Counted from the first letter of the stretch, positions 34,644-46,905 are shown. The stretch: 64,000 nucleotides of DNA from Imbricaverruca yamaguchii (GCA_034440575.1 JAOTOL010001614.1:2416001-2480000), one strand, 5' to 3'. Numbers and translations: made by a program. Notes: a model not told the origin generated them from the sequence alone.

Positions 34644-35644
34644 ACAACAAAGATCGCCCACGGAACGCTTTGGTTCATCACCATATATTACAAGTGACGA
34701 GACGACGAACGTACGCGACCCACCTTGTTAAATAGCTTCGACAGAATGCTGGTGAGGGATAGTGTCTCTTCTCCTTTAAGGACAATTAGAAGAGTCTTGA
34801 TGAAATCCTTGCAAAATGCGTATGTTACCTGAAGCAAGGGACACTGCGTTAGCTGTAGCATTACACCACATACTGTGAAACACTAGTCGCATTCAAAGGC
34901 ACCACCAGGGGGAAGCGCGCACATAGGAGAGAGGGAGGGAGAACGCAACGCATTTTTTCGAAAATACCCCAACGGGTTGGGCCTCTTTGTCTGCCATTAG
35001 GTCCCATTTATCACGCAAAGTTGTTGAGCTTGGATGAGGGTGTACCTACAGTTTTGCTGAAGAATGTCGAAGCCACGCATTATGTGTCATGTTTGGTTTG
35101 GACACAAGATGACAGCAGATAAACGCATGTCATGCGTGCCTTACTGTAGCATCTATTTCGCTTTTGTCCATTAATGCATTCTTAGGATACCCATTTTCAA
35201 AACGACGTAATTTCACGGGTGGGTAACCCGTACGTATAATGACAGCGTAAATGACAAAACCACCAGTGGTCAGATTTTCGTCATGCGTCATTAAGAATTA
35301 GATCAGATCAGCCCTCCCACATAGACACACATTGCTTCGGCTATAAAATTGGCTTTGCGATTTGAAGCGTAATGCGGTTATCATCTCACCCCAAAGTAAA
35401 ATATGCAATGGTTCTCGTTCTTGCGGGCAAAATCAATTCTTTCAATAAGGTCTTAACCTCAGGCTGGTATTTTGTTTGACAGAGTAAGAAATGCTCCTGA
35501 TATACAACATGGAAAGTTGTCATAAAGTTGATACCTGAATACGTTCTGTACTGCCCTGACTTTACCATAGTAGTGGCTCCATCAGATCGCATGTTCGCGC
35601 CAGGTCGCAACTCATGCCCATGAGGCGATGCGCCGAGGTCAACT

Positions 35645-37350
35645 GTCACGAGGACCTCCGGCTACTTTTAGAAGGTCCTTGTGACTTTTAGGGACCCTTT
35701 GTAAGTCATCGGGGCATCCTGCAGCTTTTGTGGGCCCTCTGTAAGAGTGTAGCTTGGCCTCCTTGCTATGAAAAAGATTGTTGGCTTTTAGAGAGAGTAC
35801 AAAAGAAGGCTACAAAAATGGTTAATGGGATAAGCAACCTGGCATATGAGGAAAGATTGAAGAAATTGAATGTGTTTTCACTTAGATATAGAAGGCTGAG
35901 AGGAGATCTCATCGAGGTCTTTAAATTTGTCCATGGCCTGAAAAAGGGATATCTTGGGAAAATCTTTGAATTTAACAGAATTGATGCAACTGGAGAACAT
36001 ATATTCAAAATTAAAGTGAACCGCAGCAGGAGAAGGTTAAGACAGTTTTTATTCACCAACAGGGCAGTAGAACACTGGAACCAGCTTCCAGAAACCATTG
36101 TCAGTAGCAGGACATTGAACATTAAAAAAAAGCATTGACAATCATCATAAGAATAGAGGGCTTGATTTTCAGTATTCAAGGGGGGCCTGATCAACGGATT
36201 TGGTGGGCAACTGGATGAGTGTCCAGAATGGAACCAAAAAGGGTCCTTTTGGCTCATAGTTACCCTAATCTTTCATGTCTTTATGTCTTTATGTCTTTAT
36301 GTAGCTATAAGATTCCTCATGAAACTGTTAAGGGGTCTTATGGAGCTACCAGAGGCACCTGCAGCTGCCAACGACATTTCTATAACTATCGCGGGGCCAC
36401 AATAATTGTAACCATCAATGGCCCCATAAACATCAAGTCACCATCTTCAGTTAACCTCTGCAACATTCGAAGTTCCTTCTGGGACTGAAACCGTCCTTTG
36501 CAGTTGTCCAAGGGCTCTGGATGGCTATCAAAAGGACAATGCTACTCTCAAAGTTCTTCAGAGGGCTCGTGGTTATTTTCAAGGATAATTGCTAAATGAT
36601 CCTCTGTAGCCACAAAAGGGTCCACTACAGCTGACAAAATCTCATATTCTAAGTAGCATAGTTTCTGCTGTGGTTGTCAGAGAACCCACTGAGACCAACT
36701 AGAAACCAGTACCATGCTACTGTCAAATGCTACTGTCCTTCCGTACGTATCAAAGGACTCTACGTAAGTTACGATGGGTCCCTGTGAGTACCAAATGGCC
36801 TTTCATAGCTTTAGCCTTTTGCACCTTTGGACTATCATAGGGTCATTTGCAACTGCAAGAGAACCTGACATAAATAGCGATCGCCCCTCTGCTGCACTCA
36901 AAGAGCCCTTCGTAACCAGCAAAGCACCATTTGCATTTGTTAAGGTCTTCATTCAACTCTCAAAAAGCCCTTTGCAACCGTAGACCTGCAGTTGGACCTA
37001 CTGTAACCTTCAGGGTTCTATGCAAGTATATAATAGCCTTCTGGAAACATCAAAAGCTCCGTAAACCAGAAGGGCCTCCTGTGACGGCAAAATTCAGAAC
37101 CTTAAGTTAAACTTATGAGAAACTTAAATGTCTTCCAGTTACATTCATAGTGCAGTCTGTAATTACCCATGGCCCATGTGTAACACTGAATGGTCGAAGG
37201 TAGTTAAATGTGAAGTCACTGTAAAATTAAAAGGACCTCCCATGGCTGTCGAAGGCACCCCTGCCAGTGACAAATGGCGCTCGGCAACAGACACGGAGCC
37301 TTCTGCTACTCATAAAGGATTTTCTGTTGCTACCACAGGGACTTCGACCC
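35645..37350. repeat. Degenerate tandem repeat of about 33 bp, split by a LINE
   Basis: From about 35645 to 35739, and again from 36304 to about 37350, the sequence keeps returning to variants of CCCTTTGTAACTATCAAAGG-like units at intervals of about 33 bp (for example near 35675, 35700, 36480, 36530, 36795, 36905, 36965). The units are strongly diverged. A period of 33 would give 11 codons, and one plus-strand frame at 37128-37646 is open with a weak 11-residue pattern rich in Pro, Ser, Thr and Ala. It is not known whether this is old coding or non-coding repeat DNA. Confidence 0.55.
35740..36303 (+). mobile_element. 5'-truncated LINE, copy 1 (CR1/L2-like)
   Basis: A plus-strand frame from about 35728 to 36138 encodes the C-terminal end of a non-LTR reverse transcriptase. 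It contains [59 protein letters not shown] and TIVSSRTLN, all standard blocks of this family. The 3' end finishes in three to four copies of TGTCTTTA (36273-36303), the short terminal repeat expected for CR1/L2-type elements. The N-terminal endonuclease and most of the reverse transcriptase are missing, as in typical 5' truncation. It sits within a degenerate tandem repeat. Confidence 0.88.
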
Positions 37351-37533
37351 ACCCAAGGAGATCGATCGACAAATGTGTCCCTCAGACGATTTTTGTAGCC
37401 CCTCCATCGGACCTACTTCCGATACAAATGGGGAGGGTCCCTTGCCCTCTTGTGTACGTCTTTGATCGGGGAAGCCAGGAGATCACAAGCACGTCCAATG
37501 AAACAGCATTGAACGTTCACGTTTCAACGGCGA

Positions 37534-38060
37534 CTAATTCTCGACGCGGATTGGTATGTAGCAACGAGGACAGCAAGGAGACATACATCTGCTTTGAATA
37601 TACACACTGTCTGCGTTCAAGGTGCCTCCCGGCCAAATCTGCATGAAATGTTTCGATCTCTTATGAGCTGAACTGAATAGTAGCAGAGCAAGGCAATACT
37701 TGCAGCTTTCTGAGAGGCCAGTCTTGCATGAACACTGAACCCAGAATCTCCCACACTTCACCACAGTACGCAACCCATGAGGTTTCTCGCGTAAGTGGGT
37801 GGCTTTTATGCAGTGCCTCCACAATAGCCTTGCCTGATTCTTTCCAAAACGTACCACAAGAAATAATGTGTCCTGCATCTAGTACAGTTTCTCCCTCGAT
37901 GGTGCAACGATTTTTATCGCCGCAACCTTGAGATTTGCACAATTGATGCTTTCGGTATGGTAGAATCCGTCTGTGTTGCTCTGAAGCAAACTCAGACAAA
38001 CACAATACGGTTCGCGTATTGTTTATCCTTCACGGAGCCGCCATCTTTACATTTTTGTCC
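37534..38060 (-). pseudogene. SWIM zinc-finger ORF remnant (transposon-like)
   Basis: Two overlapping minus-strand frames carry consecutive pieces of one protein: first a piece with AGHIISCG and GKAIVEALH (about 37960-37840), then KCGRFWVQCSCKTGLSESCK (about 37770-37700). CxCxnCxH spacing with GLSxxCKH is the SWIM zinc finger found at the C-terminus of Mutator-like transposases and related repeat ORFs. The final His of the motif is Tyr here (CKYCLALLLF). The frame change and this substitution indicate decay. Confidence 0.65.
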
Positions 38061-38432
38061 TGCCATCTGCTGTTAGTTTGAACAGCGAATAAATGTATCA
38101 ATGCTATTTTTGGCACTATGTTTCCTGGTAGGTATAGCACAATCTGTATTGGGTGCGATTAATTGGGTGCATGTATGCACTCACTGCGGGCGCATGTTTA
38201 TTCCACTGCGTGGAAAAAACCAGCGTCTGTGGGGGCAAGTACTCCAGCAGTTAACATGTTCAAATCGGCCATGCTACAAGACATGCCTGCAGCATATCTT
38301 GTACGTGTGTTGGTGTATGGGTGTATGCAATTTGACGTCATTCCCTCCAGGATGTACGAGTATATATCCAATAAATATTTACAGTTCACCAATTATTAAT
38401 GACAGTGTTTGATGTCAGCATGCGACAATGGT

Positions 38433-38443
38433 GCGTGTGTGTG

Positions 38444-38476
<33 letters not shown>

Positions 38477-38508
38477 GTGCGTGTGTGTGTGTGCGTGTGC
38501 GCGTGTAA
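38433..38508. repeat. GT-rich microsatellite
   Basis: GTGTGC/GTGTGT repeats. Confidence 0.93.
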
Positions 38509-38682
38509 TGAGATTTCGAGGCGCGTCAGCTGCTTTAGCTTTTGCTTCAGAGCCCAAAACTAATAAGACGCGATTGTGGTCTGAAGCAAGCTTCCGTCAT
38601 CTTGGTCAATACATGGATCGATGAATCCCGATGTCTGCCAAAAAAGATGCTCATCCTGGGTCGCATATGGCTTTATCGAGCG

Positions 38683-38952
38683 TTACGTCCGGGGCATAAT
38701 GCAGCTGTAATTTGCTCTATCTTCCTTTCGGGTGCAACCATGCGAATGAGTATTGGTGACATTTCTCTCGCAATCGCTGGCAAGTTTCTGACTGTAAATC
38801 CTGTCACATTGCAAGGACTTCAAACACGCATTAGCCTCGACAGTGCTGCCATCTGCAAAAACCGGGCCGACTTTATTATCCAGACGCTTCTCTGTAACGA
38901 CATCCAACTCGCTCGGATGAACATAAAAGGCGAAATCCAGCCAGTTCGGCAT
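38683..38952 (-). pseudogene. Repeat-derived ORF remnant, possibly transposon
   Basis: The minus frame contains VGPVFADGSTVEANACLKSL, CERNVTNTHSHGC and EDRANYSCIMP. I recall similar wording (GNxVDVNxCLxSLxxD, SYSHG, YNC) in multicopy uncharacterised ORFs of invertebrate genomes that sit near SWIM-domain ORFs. It is on the same strand and upstream of the SWIM remnant, so both could be parts of one element. This is tentative. Confidence 0.35.
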
Positions 38953-38959
38953 TAATCAC

Positions 38960-40370
38960 CGGGCTGAAGCAAGATGGCACGCAGCGCGCTGCACGGGACG
39001 GACAGAGCTACTCGCCGACAACGCCCATCCGCTCATTCGACAGGCAACCGATGCCGTCTACCCTACCCCATCAGACGCAGAGCCAGGCAGCGAGACTCTA
39101 CCAGGCTCAGGACGCACAGCCGGCTGTCTGACAAGCCATGCGACAATCTAGTCTGATATTGTCATCCATATGGAAATTAATGCATCAAATAGTGTGGAAA
39201 TGCAATGAACGGCAGTGCTCCCGCCGCAACTCGTGCGATTCGTTCTTCTTTCCCCTCTTGTTCATGGTGCCAATGCATACTGATGAAGCCGCAAATCCAG
39301 CGGTCTCGTCATGAAATCAAGCCCCGCGGCCGCCAAATCGATTCGTCTGCTGGATGGCAGTATCAGTCGAACGTTAGTTACTGCCGCTGTGACACGAGGT
39401 TGGCGCTGGCCGACCAGCACGCGCGGCACCGTGCCCGCGATCATGACCTGCCTCTGAACGGAGCACGCGGTTAGGCGCAGTACCCAATGGCGCCGGCTCG
39501 CTTCGTGTGTGCAACCAGAGCAGCACTACGCTCACCGGGCCCGGTAAATTGGGTACTCCTCGTATCTACGTGCTACGAGAGGAGGAGGTGAGTGGGGACA
39601 TGAGAGCAAGAGAGTGAACACATCTGTCCCGCAACGGTGCCGAAAATGGATTGATTGTCATGCATATACACTGACGGATCCAGCCCACTGGTCTGGAGGG
39701 TTAGCTTTCAGCGCCGGCCTTACCCTAGTGGTGCGCCTAGGACCAGGGGAGGGGAAACTGATTTGGATGTTGAGGCGCTCGTTCTGTGCTATTCTTAAGT
39801 CCCGTTGCGCACTTTTGGTTTGTTCACGTGGTTTAGGACCGGAAGTTATTTTGTATTAAAGCTTACTATGTATCCTTCGAGCACGTTACTGCAGCGCGAT
39901 GTGCTCCTTTTCTTTTTCTTTTTGTGGACTCACTGTGTTTCCGAGGGTCCGGTTCGTTCGTGATGATTCCGATATATTTATTTACTTTCCCGTCGTCTTT
40001 TTTATAATCACGTCACTTTTTTGGCCCCACCCTGTTTTTAAAGTTGTTACATTTGGTTGCAGCCACGATGCGTTGTGTGGGTACCAGCACGTGTAAAGGA
40101 TCCCTGGTTCGTTTTTAGGGCTCACATTATAGTGTGTTTATTATTGCCCCGGTACATATTGTAAAGGCTTGCTTTTTTCCGAGGCCACGTGCGTTTTGGA
40201 GGGTTCCGTTAAGTCTTCTGATTCCCTGTGGCTTTGACAGCACCGCGAGATTTACTCAGAGCTCACGCAGATGTTTTTGAGACTTTGCGTGGGTCTATTC
40301 AAGCAGCAATGTGGTTTCAGGAACGATATTTCGACCCGGAAATAATTTTTCGAGGCCACTAAGTGAGTTG
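38960..40370. other. Unique sequence
   Basis: No gene or element recognised. The 39880-40330 part is T-rich on the plus strand. Confidence 0.45.
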
Positions 40371-40372
40371 CT

Positions 40373-40441
40373 GAGATCCTGACACCAGTGGGAAGTCAGG
40401 ATCTCAACAGGAATCTGGTGGGCCTTCACACCAGATTCCTG
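40373..40441. repeat. Two adjacent perfect hairpins
   Basis: Hairpin 1: GAGATCCTGAC (40373-40383) with GTCAGGATCTC (40395-40405), 11-nt loop. Hairpin 2: CAGGAATCTGGTG (40408-40420) with CACCAGATTCCTG (40429-40441), 8-nt loop. Both stems are perfect and only 2 nt apart. Confidence 0.93.
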
Positions 40442-40539
40442 GGCTAGACGAAATTTTTTTCTCGGGCATCTTTATAATTCGTCCGATCCCAGGGCGATTG
40501 TCTATGGTCCGATGCGATGATTGGGTCCCGACACTATTT

Positions 40540-40655
40540 ATTGGAGTAAGTTGACTTTCAACAACGTTTTTTTTCGTCCACCCTACCAATTAGAACAATA
40601 AAATTGGGAAAAAAGCTTGAAAACTTAAAACTTTGAAATTGAACAAAAATGGATT
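40540..40655 (+). mobile_element. Family B internal fragment
   Basis: AAGTTGACTTTCAACAACGT and the following AT-rich stretch resemble the family B interior at about 8177-8275. Both ends are missing. Confidence 0.45.
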
Positions 40656-41142
40656 GCTTGCGGGAGGTTGCTCTACTCGTCTGTCTTCCACTATAACAAA
40701 CTTCCTAATGAAACAAAAACATTGAGGCTGTCTAACTTCAAGAAACGTGCACTAGCTTATCTCCACGAACGACACCAGTTATAAAAAAAACTTACACAAT
40801 GGATGTGTGTACTAACTCACCTTTAGTTCATCGCTTTCCTATCACTTCTATAAACTACTCGTTTATTGCAAGCACGGTGTGTTGCAAGCACGGTGTGTGA
40901 AGTGCAGCCAGTGATATGGGTATTGTATTATGTTGGTGTACGAATGTTTGTTGCGCATCTGCTCCCACTATTGACCACAAATGTATCCTTTCTTTGTAGA
41001 TGTCTGAGTTATGCTCAGACTGTCCATAATAGCAACTATACGTGGATATTTATTTAATTATTCATGTATTGTGAAATGAATAAATAAATAAATAAATATC
41101 AATAAATCAATATCTATTCAGCTAGCTTTCTATCCTGTGCCG

Positions 41143-41972
41143 TGTTTCCGGTCAGATCCTCACACCCCGTCTCGGAGGGGGTGGGGGGTTAGTAACCCCC
41201 TCTAACGTCCAAACTAAGCATCGCACGAAAACGAATGAGGTGTCATCGGAAAGCGCTCGGCGAGTAGGGTCCGGGTCCACCTCCCAAGATTTTTTCCCCC
41301 CAAAAGTGACGTCACCAGGGGGCTATATTTTCAAGACTTTTCACGACTTACATTATGTTTTTAGCTCTGGGGAGTTCATTTTGGGGATATATGAAAAACA
41401 AAATGCATTGGAATAGGAAAAGGACAGCGAAATCGACCAGGGCAATAACATTTTTTGAGTTCTTAAAAATTATTATTTTTTATCTCAAAATTTCAAAATT
41501 TTGAGTTTTAACGTTTTCTTTAATTTTCCTTTTCCAATGCGTAGATCAGACAGAAAAACGTTGTTTTAAGTCAACTTGCCCGAATAGAAAATGCTTACTT
41601 TAGCCAAAATCCTCTATTTGAACTGCAATGGACAAAGACGAAAAATTTATATCTTGTCAAAAACGAAAAAAAAGAGAAAAATTCCACTGCTACGTTTTAT
41701 TGCATCCATAAAGATAAGCAAACGCTGAAAGTTTCATAAAAATATCTGTATCCGTTAAAGCGTGACAACTAGTTGTACTTTTTTGGAGGTAACCTCACTT
41801 GACCTTGACTAACTCGTTGACCCTAGATGACCTGACTTCAAAATTTTGAAACAGCATGCCAAATTGATGTGGAAAAAGTATGCGAAATTTGGGCGCGCTG
41901 CCGCGCGCCGTCGTCCGCTATACGCGAAAAAAGTTGAGGGGGGCGGTTGAAAACGGGACGAAATATATGAGA
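41143..41972 (-). mobile_element. Family B TTAA-type element, copy 2 (uninterrupted)
   Basis: Reverse orientation relative to copy 1 and collinear with it across both halves, without the family A insertion. The empty insertion site is TTAA at 41755-41758, inside TATCCGTTAAAGCGTGAC. The terminal TTAACCC is eroded on the left (TTTCCGGTCAGATCC) and the right end diverges near GGGACG. No coding capacity. Confidence 0.82.
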
Positions 41973-42028
41973 TGTGATTCACTACCCAGCTTGAATTGCA
42001 CCAGCAAAATCGTTCTCCTGAACGCAGC

Positions 42029-43384
42029 TTAACACGCGCCCTGGAGTGTGGGGGGGGGGGGGCGAAATCCGGCCACCCCTCCGGTTTTTCGTAGATAACT
42101 CCAGATTTTACCGGCCGATATACACCATTGTTCGTATACCTGCCAATAAATGACCGGCGCGTTGTTTGAAGTAAGAAAAATTAAAATCAACCGAAACGTT
42201 TTCGAGTTAAGGGTCGCTAAAGTCCAAAACATTTCCCAGCGCCAGATCACAAATATCGTCCCTGATACGCTTCCGGTATACTAGCAAAAAGAAAGTGTTC
42301 TTGGCAAAACTAGCGACTTGTTTTATGTACATTGTCATGCTACATTGTTCCAGAGTCATGTCAAGTCACCGAGGTCAAGTCAGGTCAAGTTCATAACAGG
42401 TTAACACACGCTCTAGAGGGGGTATGGCGAAATCCGCCAATCATTCCGATGTTTCGTGCATAACTCCACATTGTACCGACCAATATACGCCAAATTTATC
42501 GCATACCAGCTTAGAAATGATCGGCGCATTGTTTAAAGAAAGAAAAGTGGAAATCGGACGAGAAGTTTTCAAGTTAGGCGCCGTTAAAGTAAAAACAATT
42601 CACAGCGCCAGACCACAAAAATCGGCGCTGATGCGCTTCCCGTATATTTGCAATAGGGAAGTGTTCTTGACAACACTAGCGACTTGTTTGATGCATATTG
42701 TTATGCTATATAATTTAAAAGTCATGTTAGGTCGCCAAGGTCAAGTCAGGTCAAGTTCATGACAGGCTAATGGAGGCAAACTTGGTCAACTGGAATGTGT
42801 CATAAATGCAAATGACTGTCATGCGATTAATGTCACTTTCCATGTTACTCCCTATACATCCCGAAATCTACTGTTTGTCATTGTGTGCCTAAGCATTTCC
42901 ATCCTTTATTCATGAATTTCACTCCTTTATTTGCGAGGCCGATTGTGCCGAGCCGCCCAACGGAGCAGTCGGGATGGGAGCACGGTTCCGGTAACTGGAG
43001 CAGGTAATGACCTAATAAAGTGCTCCTATATAGGTGACCTGAGGTCAAATGGCGGATCTGACATCTGTATTACATCATTAGTAATGTCCAAAACATCATT
43101 AATGCCAATTTTTGAGCATTTAAACACAACCACAGTGATCCATAACAATGACAAACCAAGCCACGCAAAACCAGAAAATTTTGCTATTTTGACCTCATTT
43201 GACCTTGAAGATATTGACCTAAGGTCATGCACTTTGCACACAATAGAGTTCACTATCGTGCCCATCCACCCTGTGAATTTCGTTGCTCTCGCCTTCATAG
43301 GAGCTGAGATCTTAGGGGGTGGGCGGAATCCGCCCCCCTCTCCAGGGCGCGTTATTTTCAGAGGCCCTCCAGGGCGCGTGTTAA
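42029..43384 (+). mobile_element. Family A TTAA-type element, copy 2
   Basis: TTAA at 42029-42032 and 43381-43384. Ends are TTAACACGCGCCCTGGAG and CTCCAGGGCGCGTGTTAA, a perfect 18-bp inverted repeat. The left half again has two related units of about 360 bp (from 42029 and about 42399). GGCGGAATCCGCCCCCC lies near the right end. The copy lies about 56 bp from family B copy 2. Confidence 0.93.
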
Positions 43385-44261
43385 ACCAGTTAGATTGCGG
43401 CTTTAGCGCCCGAAAATGAAGTAAAAATGAGACAACATTATGTGTGTCAAGGCACGTGCACTATTCCACTCAATATTTCAAAAATATTATATAAAACTGA
43501 TTGTTCTTTTCATAGCGATGCTTACACTTACGGTGGTCTGCATGCTTTAGATAACTTTGTGGATCCTTCATCTCCAAAGAAACCATGGGTTTTTTTTCAG
43601 CGATCCGGACGACAAAGATTATATGCTGCTACGTCATATGTGAAGTCATATCAGAACTTTTCTGCGAAGTTTGGTACTGGTTCGAACCGGAAGACGTAGA
43701 TTCTTTGTAACGTGATATAGAATCTAGGCCGAACGTATATTTATAGTATTTATATTTTTGTCCGTACTTCGTTGAAATTGGACACAAATGGCGCAAAAGT
43801 TCTGAATGCAAACTTGACCAGATTGAATGAGAACACACATAGTTCTCGACGACATTTCTTGCTACTCGTCAATCGTTAATGCCTTGATTGTGACGAGCTA
43901 CCTTAGTTAGTTATTCGGACTTTAGGGCGCATCGACCATGTTGATCATATAGGACGAGCTACCTGTGAATAAAAGGAAATCGGACATTCCAGCGTAGGAC
44001 GAAATACACACAGCGTAATGCATGTGTTGTATCGTACGTAAGTCAACATTCCAGCATGAAGCTCTAAAACCTAGTGCCCACCAACCGCCGCACCAGCATA
44101 GTGGCCACCCGTCCAGCGTAGGCCAGCCCTCGTCTGATGGTCGGTGGTTGTTTGGGCTTGCGAGAATTGACTGCATAGGTCATATATAGGTCATATCATG
44201 CATAGGTCTCGTCATAGAATGCAATATCTCACAGTTCGGTTGGGCGTTGGTCTCCTAAGCT

Positions 44262-44804
44262 TGGTCTGGCTTGGTCTCCTAGTTATGAAAAAGATTGTCG
44301 GCTTTTGGAAAGAGAGTACAAAAGAGGGCTACAAAAATGGTTAATGGTATAAGCAACCAGGCATATGAGGAAATATTGAAGAAAGTTAATATGTTTTCAC
44401 TTAGATATAGAAGGCTGAGAGGAGATCTCATTAAGGTTTCTAAATTTATATATGGTCAGGAGAAGGGATATAACAGGGGTAATGTTTGAATTTAACAGAA
44501 ATGATGCAATTAGAGGTCATCAATTCAAAATTAAAGTTAACCACAGCAAGACAAGGGTAAGACAGTCTATCTTCACCAATAGGATAATAGAACACTGGAA
44601 CCAGCTGCCAGAAACCATTGTCAGTAGCGGCACACTGAACATCTTTAAAACAGCATAGACAATTATTATAAGAATTGAGAGCTTGCTTTGCAGTATTCCA
44701 GGGAGGGCTGATCGACGGATTTGGTGGGCAACTGCTTGAGTGTCCAAAGTGCAACCAAGAAGGATGCACTGATCTTTTATGTCTTTATGTTTTTATGTCT
44801 TTAT
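44262..44804 (+). mobile_element. 5'-truncated LINE, copy 2
   Basis: Same family as 35740-36303. Shared blocks include [37 protein letters not shown] and a 3' end of TGTCTTTA/TGTTTTTA repeats (44778-44804). A frameshift after YRRLRGDLI breaks the frame. Both copies begin at nearly the same point of the element (CTTGG-CTCCT--TATGAAAAAG), suggesting a common truncated source or a shared 5' stop. Confidence 0.85.
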
Positions 44805-44809
44805 AACTG

Positions 44810-45750
44810 GAAATGCCCGGTCTGGAGGTGGGTACAGTGTCAATGTGACAAGCATGCCCCTGACATAGAGAAAAAATCTGCAATTCGTATCCAACAACAA
44901 TTCGAACTAAGTTCGAAACGAACTATCGCTTCTCATATTCATTTCTACCCTTACATATTTTAACTTGGCCACCTCAGGAAAATATTTTTTTCCAGCTTGA
45001 TTGGTTTCCAAGGAGTGTTCGCATTATTTTAGGTTGCCAGCTTGAGCCAACAGAATTAAGAAACTAATGTTTTCCAAGTCGGTAGCACTTGATAAATATT
45101 GCTCGTTGGTAGGATATCTGATGACAACAATCTCACTATTTCAGCTCGAAGTTGCTGTAAACTTATTGCAACTTATTGTTTCCTTATGACGTATTGATCA
45201 TTGATCAATACAAAGTTTCTTCATGTTGAAGAGAAATCGTAAAATTAACCCGATGCAACTAACTAGGTGTTTACCCTGTGCTTCTTGGCAAATTAGCGTA
45301 TTTTATCTCGATAGTTCAAAGGGATTATAATATGTATGAAGTAATCAAGTCACTGTTCGGTATCAGAAACTTAGCGTATCTTTCTTCCCCGTCCAGTTCT
45401 GCTTACACATCAACTTGTATTACTTCGATGTCATGTACTACCACTAACATTCCTATAATTGTATCCCCTTCGTGTGGCTTCAACGTCCTCGAGCCATGAT
45501 TCTTATACGTGCAATAATTGCAGTTACACGTGAAATACTATCGCTCAGAACACCCTGCACTATATATGCAGAACTAAATATTTTCCGCATTGCTGGACCC
45601 GCCAACAGTTTTCTTTTATAACTTCAAGAAATGATAAGTGAGTAGCAGGCCACAAGTATGTGCACCATCTTATTTGAATTAGACAGTAGCTTATGTTTCA
45701 TCCAGGCACTTCAAGGACACGACACTAGGTATCAAGTAACACAGCTATAA
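44810..45750. other. Unique AT-rich sequence
   Basis: No gene or element recognised. Confidence 0.45.
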
Positions 45751-45754
45751 CACT

Positions 45755-46737
45755 CGCACGTCCGGAGGTCCGCGCCAACTTCGCATGTCCGGGGGGGGGC
45801 AGATGTCTGCCCCCCTAAGATCTCTACAACTATGCTAACTAGCGACAAACGGAAAACGACGTTGGATAGCTGGCGACGGGCTCTATCGAAAGTGTTTCGG
45901 TCATTGTTTTCGCTCAGGTCAATATTCAGGTCACTGGGTCATCATAGGTCAAATTCGACCAGATCAGGTGGGACTCAGATATTGACACATATCTCAGGAC
46001 CTGTAACAGATAGAAACAAACGGCGAACGCTATTCGACAGTCCTTGAAATGCGCTACGGACAATAGGTGGTGTAATTTAAGGTCAGGTCAACCGAAACTA
46101 TGAGCTCAGGTCAAGGTCGTGAACACGCCTTGGGAGATCATGTAATGCATTAATCGCCACGTATGGACGATACAAGAACAATGACGGTAATTTCAGCCTT
46201 CTTGCTCAATGCAGTGCGATACAATGCGCAGAAATGTGTAGTGATCTCAGGTGACCTCAGGTGACCTTCGTGAGGCCACCGAAAAAAATGTCAGCGGTAT
46301 CATTGAGCATAGCTTCCAACTACACGCCACAACCGTTGTTCCGATCATTCCGAGCGCATGTATGTAACCAGGAAACATTTGTATATTTCACTATACCCCT
46401 ATAATGGGAAGCCATGGTCGCGACCTGACCTAAGGTCAATGCTACGAAAAAACCCGATACACATAGTATGGTCCCTGATGAGATCATGACGTGTTATAAG
46501 TTTGAAATCAATCGCCCAATTATTGTGGAAGTTATGCCTCCTAGAACTCCGAGTGTAGTTGGGTCACTTCGTCTGACCTGGTGACCTAACCTGAGATGAC
46601 CCAGGGTTACAAATATATGAGGATATGCGAAAAAGACCAATGAACAGCTATGCGAGGTTTGGCCTTGCTAACTCGATTAGTTTGGTGGCAAATGAGGAAA
46701 ATCCGGAGGGGGGCAGATATCTGCCCCCGGACGTGCG
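45755..46737. mobile_element. Family D inverted-repeat element
   Basis: The left end CGCACGTCCGG (45755-45765) is inverted at the right end (46727-46737). Just inside each end is a palindrome, GGGGGGCAGATGTCTGCCCC on the left and GGGGGCAGATATCTGCCCCC on the right. The left interior (CCCCCCTAAGATCTC) closely resembles the family A sub-end (CGCCCCCATAAGATCTC), so D and A are related. No target duplication is obvious and there is no coding capacity. The interior is rich in AGGTCA. Confidence 0.75.
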
Positions 46738-46759
46738 CGGGATAAAGGCCTCCCTCCCT

Positions 46760-46905
46760 GAGCCCGTCCCACGAAATCGATGCGCATAGCAACTGAGTAT
46801 CGCTGAGCCCGCCCCACGACATCCCCTGAGTATAACAGCCAGAGTACCGCCGAATCCGTCACCTGACATCCAATGAGTATGACAGCATTTCCCACGCCGC
46901 TCAAG
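46760..46905. repeat. Degenerate repeat of about 45-50 bp, three units
   Basis: Three related units sharing a TGAGCCCGTCCCACGA-like head and a TGAGTATNACAG-like segment. Confidence 0.55.
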
